From assembly GCA_030267565.1 (NCBI GenBank), contig BRXU01000038.1, positions 744,001 through 808,000 of the forward strand: a stretch of 64,000 nucleotides of DNA. The letters run 5' to 3'. Positions within the stretch are counted from its first letter, which is position 1. Every line of letters starts with the position of its first letter. Positions 57,101 through 64,000 of this stretch are shown here, piece after piece. Source of the stretch: Pleodorina starrii (Eukaryota; Chlorophyta; Chlorophyceae; Chlamydomonadales; Volvocaceae). Both the position numbers and the translations under genes were made by a program. The notes beneath the pieces are model-generated. The model saw only the letters and a list, made by a program, of their open reading frames with translations, searched no databases and was not told the DNA's origin.

Positions 57101-60100
57101 TTTTTATGTGTGTGTGGGGTGGGGTGGGGGTGGGGTGGGGGGCGGTGCGTGTGCGGGAGGGGGGGGCGGTGTGTGTGTGTGTGTGTGAGGGGTGGGTGGA
57201 TAGTAAAGAAGATGCCGCAGCGGAGGGACGGAGTACGTGGGTGTGTGTGTGTGTGTGTGGAGGGGGGGCTGATTGTTGGATAGATTGGGCGCCTAATCCT
57301 CGGAGAAAGTGTGTCGATCACGTGACTCAATTTGAGGGTGTCACCATGTGAAGTAATGTCACCGGGCCGCTGCCTGGCCACCGCACTGTCTGTCATACTG
57401 CCTGCCGTACTGCCGTACTGCCGCACACGTGCCGTACCTCGGCCCTGGCCACGGTGATCAGCGACCCGCCGGGTCGGAGGCAGCAGCAGCGGGGCGCGGA
57501 GGAGCCCTGGGGGTCCAGAACCGTCTGGGGGGGGTGGGGGAGGGGGGGAGGGGTCAGGGAGTGATATGCTCCTTTATAAAACAATGAGGGGGGAGGGGTC
57601 CATGTTGGGCCGGCGGGAGGGGCCGAAGAAGGGAGAGGGGGATGAAGGACGGGGAAATCAAACCAGGGCGAGACTGGAAAGCAGGGTAAGCGATGCGGTA
57701 AGGCCACCGGGAGATCTCACGAAGGGGGGGGGGGGGTTGCCGCATCCGCAACAGGTCCAGGGGACTGCGGCTGATCCTTCCTTGGATACCGGTAGCTATC
57801 TCCTCCTAGGGATGCCCCTGAAAGCCTACCTGGGATAGCTATCTCCATGGATGCTGCTGAAAGCCTACCCCGCCTCGCCTCGCCTCGCCTCGCCTCGCCT
57901 CCCGCTCTCGCCACACCCCATCCCAGATTCCACCCCACCCCGGCCTTGAGTACGGCAGTACGGTACCTTGGTATTGGTCTGCAGGTGGAAGCACAGCGTC
58001 TGGCTCTCCGTCACCACGAACAGGGACAGCAGGTCCGAGGTGCCTGGGGCCGCACCCGGGGCAAGGGGGGGCGGAGGGGCGGGGGGGGAGGGGGGTAAAA
58101 AGAAAATATCGCAGCGGAGAAGGAGACGGCGTTAGCGAACGAACCCAGAACCCGCGGGGGGGGGGCGGGGTTTAGGGGGGGGCGGGGGGGGCGGGGTTGA
58201 GGGGGAGGGGGATGGTAAAAAGAAGATACCGCAGCGGAGACGGCGACGGAGGGAGGGGAGCAAATCAAACAACTCCGAGTGGGCAAGCTGACTACTCACG
58301 AACAGTGAACAAGGCCAAATAAAGCAAGCCAAAACGGCTACGGCACCCAATCTCGGTACCCAATCCCGGTACCCATGGTCTGGACCGGCGAACAAGGTGA
58401 TCAGGTGATCAGGTGATCAGGTGCGTCGTGCGTCTGGGATGTGGAAAATCGCGTGAGTACCGGTATGTCAGTACTGCACGGGGAGTGGGGGAGAGGGGGG
58501 AAGAGAGGGGGAGGGGGGGTGAAGAGCGTAATGCAAGAACGAAACGGGGGTATCCACGTATAGGCCGGAGCCCGTGAACGGTAGGAGGGAGGGTGTGGGG
58601 ACAGGGAAAGGCACGAAGGGAAACGAGGGCGGAGACAGACAGGCAAGAAGGGGGCCTTGCGGTTTGCCAGCCCGCCGGCTCAGCTCGGTCCTGCCGCCAG
58701 TTGACCCAAAAGACACACACCCCAAGACATCCGCACAACCTCGGGAGGCCATCTCGTTGTGCACCCGGCTGCCTTTGATTACAGCGCAGCGACTCCGTGG
58801 CCCAGAAAGCCTCCTAGAAGCCCCCTAGGAGCCTCCAAGGAGCCTCCAACGGGACAGCCTCAGACAGCCTCGGACAGCCTAGGGCTCCAGGGGACAACCA
58901 CAACCATAACCCAACGTAAACAACCCAAAACCACAACGCCGCAGGAGCGGTGCGCCAGCCCGCGTTTCCACCCAACCCATCCCAACCCAACCCAACGCAA
59001 CCCAACCCAACCCGAGCCGTACACCAGCACACACATGTGCCGTACACCGGTTTGCCGTACCTACCCGTGAGCTCCAGCCCCGTGACGCTGAGCAGGTCCC
59101 CCTCGTCGGGTCGGGCGGACAGGCGCCGCGAGTGCGACAGCTTGGCGCGGGGGGTGGAGCCACCTGGGGTGTTGCGGGTAGCGGGGCACAGGGGGGAGGG
59201 TTATCCACGTATAGGCCGGGGCCCGTGAACGGTAACGTAGCGGGACACAGGGGAGAGGGGGTCAGGGAGTGATAAGCTCCTTTATAAAACAATGAGTCAC
59301 TGCGAACGTTGTTGATCAAGGGGAGACGGGGGGAGAGGGGGGGGGGCCAGGCGGGCTGGCCGCACCGGATGGGATCTATTCATTCTTGAAAGTTGGGGCG
59401 TAAGTGCCAAAGACACAAAGGAAGCAGCGCGCCCCGAAACCCACAGCGCCTTCCCACAGCGCCCTCCAAAGCAGACCGCCGAAAGAGGGGTCCCCGCGCT
59501 GCCGTCCCTTCCTGCGCCGTTCCTAGCCCACGACTAAGGGGACGCCCTGGCGCCTCTTAGCCGTGGACTAAGAAACCTCCGCCAACCTCCGAACGGCCAA
59601 CCTCCAACGACACAGGACAACCTTTCGTCATCCAAGCAAACCCTTTGCGCCGCTGCCCTTGCCCGGGCCGGCAGCGGGGTATAAAGAAAATTTCGCAGCG
59701 GAGAAGGAGACGGCGTAAGCGAACAGACCCAGAACCCAGCAGCGGGGGTTCAGGTTCCAGATGTGGTCCACATCTGTGGTCCACGGCACGCAGAGGGTGC
59801 CGCTGCACATCACGTCGAGCAAGGCTGCAGTGTGCGTCGGAGGACCCTCGGTCCCCACCCGCTCCTCCCCCCCTCTCCCTCCCCTTCCCCCCCTCCCCTT
59901 CCCGCCCCGCCGCCCCGCCCCCGCCGCCCCGGCCCCGCCGCCCCGCCCCGCCCTCCCCTTCCCGCCCTCGCCGCCCCGCCCCCGTCGCCCCGCCCCCCGC
60001 CGCCCCGAACTCCCTCCCCTTCCCGCCCTCCCCTTCCCGCCCTCCCCGCCCCCGCCCTCCCCTTCCCGCCCCGCCGCCCCGCCCGCGCCGCCCCGGCCCC

Positions 60101-63100
60101 GCCGCCCCTTCCCGCCCTCCCCTTCCCGCCCTCGCCTCCCCGCCCCCGTCGCCCCGCCCCCCGCCGCCACGCCCTCCCCGCCCCGCCCTCCCCGCCCCCG
60201 CCCTCCTCTCCCCGCCCCCCTCTCCCCTTCCCGCCCTCCCCTTCCTGCCGCCCCGCCCCCGCCGCCCCGCCCCCGCCGCCCCGCCCCCGCCGCCCCGCCC
60301 TCCCCTTCCCGCCCTCCCCTCCCCTTCCCGCCCTCGCCGCCCCGCCCCCGTCGCCCCGCCCCCCGCCGCCCCGCCCTCCCCGCCCCCGCCCTCCTCTCCC
60401 CTTCCCGCCCTCCCCTTCCCGCCCTCTCTTTCCCGCCCTCCCCTTCCTGCCGCACCTCCCCCGCCGCCCCGCCCCCGCCGCCCCGGCCCCGCCGCCCCGG
60501 CCCCGCCGCCCCGCCCCCCCCTCCCCTTCCCGCCCTCGCCGCCCCGCCCCCGTCGCCCCGCCCCCCGCCGCCCCGCACTCCCTCCCCTTCCCGCCCTCCC
60601 CTTCCCGCCCTCCCCGCCCCCAACCTCCCCTTCCCGCCCCGCCGCCCCGCCCTCGCTTCCCCGGCCCCGCCGCCCCGCCCCGCCCTCCCCTTCCCGCCCT
60701 CGCCTCCCCGCCCCCGTCGCCCCGCCCCCCGCCGCCCCGCCCTCCCCTTCCCGCCCTCCCCGCCCCCTCCCTCCTCTCTCCTTCCCCCCCTCCCCTTCCC
60801 GCCCCCTCTTTCCCGCCCTCCCCATCCTGCCGCCCCGCTCCCGCCGCCCCGCCCCCGCCGCCCCGGCCCCGCCGCCCCGCCCTCCCCTTCCCGCCCTCCC
60901 CTCCCCTTCCCGCCCTCGCCGCCCCGCCCCCGTCGCCCCGCCCCCCGCCGCCCCGCCCTCCCCTTCCCGCCCTCCCCGCCCCCGCCCTCCTCTCCCCTTC
61001 CCGCCCTCCCCTTCCCGCCCTCTCTTTCCCGCCCTCCCCTTCCTGCCGCCCCGGCCCCGCCGCCCCGGCCCCGCCGCCCCGGTCCCGCCGCCCCGCCCTC
61101 CCCTTCCCGCCCTCCCCTTCCCGCCGCCCCGCCCTCGCCGCCCCGCCCCCGTCGCCCCGCCCCCCGCCGCCCCGCCCTCCCCTTCCCGCCCTCCCCTTCC
61201 TGCCCTCCCCTTCCCGCCCTCCCCTTCCCGCCCTCCCCTTCCTGCCCTCCCCTTCCCGCCCTCCCCTTCCCGCCCTCCCCGCCCCCGCCCTCCCCTTCCC
61301 GCCGCCCCGCCCTCGCCGCCCCGCCCCCGCCGCCCCGCCCCCGCCGCCCCGCCCCCGCCGCCCCAACTGCGTCGCTATCGCTCTTTCACCCTCACCTGCC
61401 CCCGCAGCGTGCACCTCCCCCACCAGCACCACCACGCTCCCGGACGCTAGGCCCAGAGCCACCGTCAGGGAGATCGTCGCCTCGCTGCCGCCGCCGCCGC
61501 CGCTGCTCACAGCCGCCCCCGCCAGCCCCCCGCTGCTGGTGCTGGCGCTGCCGCTGCTTCCGCCGCCCCCCTCCGCCGCCGCCGCCGCCGTGACGGGCGA
61601 TTCGGGGTACTGCTGTCCGCCGTGGTAGCCAAACACCTGCGTGCTCGCCAGGAAAGGAAAGGAAAGGAAAGGAAAGGAAAGGAAAGGAAAGGGTGGCGCC
61701 TCAGCGCAGGTGCCTGGTAGGTAGTTGGGTAGTTGGGTAGGTAGGTGGGTAGGTAGGCAGGTAGGTAGTTAGGTAGGTAGGTAGGTGGGTTCTTTGTAGG
61801 CCTGATAGACAGGTGTTTCCGCAGGGTCGTTCAATGGGCCTCTCAGATGGAAGCTGCTGCCACCTGGCCGGCAGGGAGGGGAAGGCCCGACACTGAAGAA
61901 AGGTGGCCACTTCACTTCACACGGTGAGCACTGCGGACCGGTGCGGTTGGCCGCAGGGCGTGCCGCAAGGAAACGCCTAGGAAACCCTTAAAACTCTTAA
62001 AAGCCCTAAAGCCCGACACTGTCCAGATGACGGAATCGAGTAGTGACGAGTCCGCGGTATTCTGCCACCCGTGCTTGAAGCGGTCAATCGGTTTCGGAGG
62101 ATCGGGGCAGGGGCCGGGTGGGACGTGGTGATGGAGGCGGCACCACAACAGAGACGGAGCGTAGCGGCCCCGCTGCCATGCACAAAACCACCCAACACGC
62201 GACCATCCGATCCGATCCGATCCGATCCGATGCGATCCAAAAGCTCGCCACTGCTCTCCATTTGCCCCGCCGCTCGAGCCTTCCCTCATACGGTATCTGG
62301 GGGGTGGGGATCAAGTACCGTCCCCGTTGCTACTGCCGCCCGTATGCTCATTGCCCACCCCTCCTCCTCCTCCTTCCCCTCCTCATCCTCCTGCCCCTCC
62401 TCAATGTCCTGTCCTCCACATCTCCACAGGCCCCGAATCCAATCCGATCCAATCCAATCCGATCCAATCCGATCCGATCCGATCCGATCCGCGCCCCTCC
62501 CTGCCGCCCCCCCGACCCACCCACCTTGGTGACCTTGAGCGGCTCCTTGGTGATTGCCGCCAGGATGCCCGCCGGCGAGTTGGAGTGGGCGGCGGCGGCT
62601 GTCAGCCCCCGGGCGCCGGTCTCACCCCCTCCTGCCCCCTCCCCGCCGTCACCCGCCGCCCCGGCCAACGCCGCCACCAGCCGATCCGCCGCCCACAGCT
62701 TGACGGTAGTGGAGGAGCAGCCGGGCTCCTCAACACCCACCGTCACCAGGATTTGACGACGCTGCAAGACCGTGACATAGGTTTGCCGGGCGGAGGGGAG
62801 GTCGGGGTGGGGTGACGTGGGGTGGGGTGGGGTGCGGGATGTGGACGGGAGTCACAGTAAGCAGGGAGGCTTGGACAACATCCAGCAGCGGCTGTGTGCA
62901 CCGCGAGACGCTGACTGATGGCTCCCTCAGCATGACATGAAAAGTCGCTCCTCCGTATGCACCGGAATTCGGCCGCGCACTCGCCCAGGTCGTCAGGAGC
63001 GAGCTGGTCCGCGCAGGCGGCACACGTACCCCGGGCCAGGCCAATTTCTCCCGAAATTCCTCTGAGCATCTCCCGAAATAAATCAGAAATAGCCGTTCCC

Positions 63101-63374
63101 CATTACACCAAATAAGGAAAGAAGCCAGGAAGCAACCTGGCGCGCATGACATGCAATTTACCTCAAGCCACAAAGCCTCCAACACCTTGTGCCCATGAGC
63201 GTTGAATGTTCCAATTATAGAGAGGCGGGAGTCCAGCACGAAAACGCTCCCGGATTCTGTGCCGACCCACAGCAAGGGACCTCCCGGCACAACGCAACTT
63301 GCGTTGGGCGGAAATCCATGCCGACCAATCTGCTGGGGCTGGAAAAAATTAAAGCGCTTGAAAGCGAAACTCAT
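42947..63374 (-). CDS. VPS11: VPS11, core subunit of HOPS/CORVET tethering complexes
   Basis: Class C vacuolar protein sorting subunit that tethers endosomal and vacuolar membranes. Exons, 5' to 3': 63162-63374, 62525-62761, 61396-61636, 59065-59163, 57967-58043, 57438-57524, 56712-56804, 55607-55871, 55094-55146, 54479-54634, 53868-54002, 53331-53387, 52587-52898, 52046-52219, 51450-51535, 50869-50969, 49772-50178, 48576-49019, 47867-48082, 47193-47260, 46658-46757, 46212-46265, 45534-45632, 44780-44845, 43728-43889, 42947-43162. All phases join: 1405 residues. Residues 1-455 form a beta-propeller; the alpha-solenoid includes QLEPSYVIRRFLDAQRIHNL and DHTTLLLNCYTKLK; a coiled coil, a RING-like finger (1284-1319) and the AEHFGRGIMNV tail follow. 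It exceeds the usual ~930 residues through low-complexity inserts (about 572-675 and 932-1079). Several RING zinc ligands are replaced. Identification is firm; borders in low-complexity exons 13, 14 and 18 are least certain. Confidence 0.95.
43981..44040 (+). repeat. Family C short intronic repeat
   Basis: TCAGGGAGTGATAAGCGCCT then TTATATAACAAAGAGACAC and GCGGACGTTGTTGACC, in VPS11 intron 24 (43890-44779). Confidence 0.85.
44860..45030. repeat. GGGGAGAGGGG / GAGTGGGGG purine repeat in VPS11 intron 23
   Basis: Degenerate G-rich repeat on the plus strand, so C-rich in the VPS11 transcript. Confidence 0.8.
45386..45450 (+). repeat. Family B repeat, full-length form
   Basis: GGCCTTCTTCTGTTACTTTC then CCGGCCTATACCGGTATGTG and GATAATCCCCCC, in VPS11 intron 23 (44846-45533). 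It has a 4-base CGGT insertion that makes a local palindrome. Confidence 0.85.
46014..46052 (+). repeat. Family B repeat, diverged
   Basis: CGGGGGCTCCGGCGTATACG then GTCCGTGGATAACCCCCC, in VPS11 intron 22. Confidence 0.7.
46100..46205. repeat. (CCCT)n microsatellite in VPS11 intron 22
   Basis: About 25 nearly perfect CCCT units ending about 6 bases from the splice donor of exon 22 (46211, minus strand). Confidence 0.95.
48130..48186 (+). repeat. Family C short intronic repeat
   Basis: TCAGGGAGTGATGTGCTC then CATATAACAAAGAGACACTG and CGGACGTTG, in VPS11 intron 18. Confidence 0.8.
49422..49556 (+). repeat. Two family B copies in VPS11 intron 17
   Basis: A near full-length copy (49422-49462, ATACCGTTTACGGGCTCCGG then CCTATACGTGGATAACCCC) and a second, shorter one (49527-49556, CCCGGCCTATACGTGGGTAA). 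A family D-like CGCTGCGGTCTCC tail lies between them. Confidence 0.8.
51681..51708 (-). repeat. Family C repeat, short
   Basis: AATGGAACATATCACTCCCT then GATCCCC, reverse orientation, in VPS11 intron 14. Confidence 0.65.
51891..52015. repeat. 20-bp tandem repeat in VPS11 intron 14
   Basis: Six copies of CTCGTCCACTCCGGCACTCG. The array lies about 30 bases from the donor of exon 14. Confidence 0.95.
53289..53314 (+). repeat. Family B repeat
   Basis: CCCGGCCTATACGTGGATAA then CCCCCC, about 17 bases from the donor of VPS11 exon 12 (53331). Confidence 0.8.
53763..53805 (-). repeat. Family A repeat, copy 6
   Basis: GGTAACTGCGTTGCGTTCCC then CTCGGGCCGTTCTTATTACC, in VPS11 intron 11, reverse to the gene-independent A orientation used here. 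Confidence 0.85.
54035..54108. repeat. (GT)n microsatellite in VPS11 intron 10
   Basis: About 35 GT units with a few GTAT interruptions. Confidence 0.97.
57201..57230 (-). repeat. Family D tail, short copy
   Basis: TAGTAAAGAAGATGCCGCAG then CGGAGGGACGG, in VPS11 intron 6. Confidence 0.65.
57553..57590 (+). repeat. Family C repeat
   Basis: GTCAGGGAGTGATATGCTCC then TTTATAAAACAATGAGGG, in VPS11 intron 5. Confidence 0.85.
58094..58251 (-). repeat. Two family D tails in VPS11 intron 4
   Basis: 58094-58152 carries GTAAAAAGAAAATATCGCAG then CGGAGAAGGAGACGGCGTTA and GCGAACGAACCCAGAACCC. 58214-58251 repeats GTAAAAAGAAGATACCGCAG then CGGAGACGGCGACGG. Confidence 0.85.
58550..58583 (-). repeat. Family B repeat
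   Basis: GTATCCACGTATAGGCCGGA then GCCCGTGAACGG, in VPS11 intron 4. Confidence 0.85.
59199..59320. repeat. Family B and family C copies side by side in VPS11 intron 3
   Basis: B (reverse) at 59199-59236: TTATCCACGTATAGGCCG then CCCGTGAACGGTAACG. C (forward) at 59271-59320: GTCAGGGAGTGATAAGCTCC then TTTATAAAACAATGAGTCAC and GCGAACGTTGTTGATCAAGG. The block starts about 35 bases from the splice acceptor used by exon 4. Confidence 0.85.
59681..59748 (-). repeat. Family D repeat
   Basis: ATAAAGAAAATTTCGCAGCG then GAGAAGGAGACGGCGTAAGC and AACAGACCCAGAACCCAGC, in VPS11 intron 3. Confidence 0.85.
59870..61370. repeat. 1.5-kb C-rich higher-order satellite in VPS11 intron 3
   Basis: Built almost only from CCCCTTCCCGCCCT, CCGCCCCGCCCCCGT and CCGCCCCGGCCCCG blocks, in longer mosaics of about 200-250 bases that recur several times. 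The plus strand is C-rich, so the VPS11 transcript would be G-rich throughout. The long six-frame open readings here are due to the absence of A and T and are not genes. Confidence 0.95.
61648..61795. repeat. (GGAAA)n and (TAGG/GTGGG)n simple repeats in VPS11 intron 2
   Basis: About eight GGAAA units at 61650-61690, then TAGGTAGG/TTGGG repeats at 61715-61795, beginning about 12 bases beyond the acceptor of exon 3. Confidence 0.9.
62205..62500. repeat. GATCC/AATCC pentamer repeats in VPS11 intron 2
   Basis: Two runs of CCGATCCGATCC and AATCCGATCC pentamers (62207-62238 and 62435-62495) flank a CCTCCTCC-rich stretch. Confidence 0.85.
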
Positions 63375-64000
63375 TCTCCTGTAACGTTTCTTAGGTTGCA
63401 GGCATTGCGCAACCAGATGGCTCCGTCAGCTGTCGCCCTTGCCGGATGCGTGACAAAGCTCTTATCTGCAGTCTTCTACAAGTGAAGCACCGTTGCTTTT
63501 GGTGTTCAGCCGTAAAGCTGTGTAAACGACGCGATAAATTGGGATTCCAAAATCTCAGTACATTTTTACGATGTTCAAACCGCACACACAACACACACTG
63601 TGATTACACAATTTTAGCTTCTCTGGTGCTGAGCAGAGCCCGCAGCACACGCCACGACTGACTGCCGTACGATCTAACGGACGCAACGGCCAACCCTCCC
63701 ATGTCTTCCAGGCATCCAGGCATCCAGGGCGGTAAGTAGTCGATGGTTTGAAGTCAGTGAAGGTAGGCTGAACCCTTTCAAAGGGTGCGCGGCTGGAAGC
63801 GTAAGCACTCCATCCGTACTCGCCGCTAACTTTGTGTGGGGAATGCCAGTAGCGTAACGACCCAATCTCGCCTGCACCCTATATTCTCTCCAACCACATC
63901 CGGCCATACACACCGCGCAGCGGCCCCTGATTTCCCCCAAACACATGAAACCACGCCCACCTCTTTCCCGCACGCCCCAGTACCTGGATGTACCGGCTAG
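63375..64000. other. VPS11 upstream region and right edge
   Basis: The VPS11 promoter and 5' UTR should lie from 63375 onward; no TATA box is convincing. At the right edge, 63981-64000 follows CCCCAG on the plus strand and also has a CAG|GTACTG donor on the minus strand, so a neighbouring exon may start or end there. A tiny AG...GTAAGT interval lies at 63712-63731. None can be assigned. Confidence 0.35.

Noticed and set aside
59750..59870. Possible extra VPS11 exon reading LLDVMCSGTLCVPWTTDVDH
   Set aside because: Exons 3 and 4 join in phase and match the family order without it, and it resembles no VPS11 segment.
59645..61636. Overlapping 400-620 codon open frames on both strands
   Set aside because: They arise from a C/G-only satellite with no A/T-containing stop codons. 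Only 61396-61636 (minus) is coding, as VPS11 exon 3.
1..64000. tRNA, rRNA, CRISPR or bacterial operon features
   Set aside because: None found by eye: no rRNA core words, no tRNA-like arm pattern that held up, no regularly spaced repeat-spacer arrays.

Overview
The window is GC-rich nuclear DNA from a green alga close to Chlamydomonas and the Volvocales. The evidence is a nuclear ATPG with a typical chlorophyte transit peptide, plant-type fused HisH-HisF, many GT-AG introns per gene, long low-complexity Ala/Gly/Gln inserts, TGTAA-type poly(A) motifs, (CA)n and other simple repeats, and TTTTAGGG-like telomeric words inside introns. No prokaryotic operons, rRNA, tRNA or CRISPR arrays were seen.

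Layout. Positions 1-3499 (minus) hold the 5' part of the TFIIE alpha subunit gene (six exons placed; the 3' end lies off the left edge). It is divergent, across about 0.5 kb, from HIS7/HISN4 (plus, 4007-11801), a complete 15-exon gene for plastid imidazole glycerol phosphate synthase. ATPG (minus, 13938-14573), the chloroplast ATP synthase b' subunit, converges on it and has no intron in its coding sequence. From 14.6 to 42.9 kb the DNA is accessory. It contains decayed ankyrin and kelch fragments, a 5'-truncated LINE with a 13-bp target duplication, and three copies of an unrecognised ORF family on one strand. It also holds a partial duplicate of the last VPS11 exon, a 3.8-kb palindrome carrying a solo LTR and a second insertion in one arm only, and a rearranged inverted ORF. 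From 42947 to 63374 (minus) lies a complete VPS11 gene of 26 exons, coding for 1405 residues if the splice model is right. All exon phases join without a break.

The most interesting signal is outside the coding sequence. At least four families of short repeats (called A-D here) recur in both orientations, mostly inside introns of three unrelated genes. Two filled-versus-empty comparisons within the window suggest that families A and D move: A lies in one arm of an inverted repeat, D in the duplicated VPS11 tail. They resemble introner-like or MITE-like intron residents. All splice models were read by eye from homology, consensus splice sites and phase, and have not been checked against transcripts. 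Family comparisons rest on remembered family features, not on a database search.
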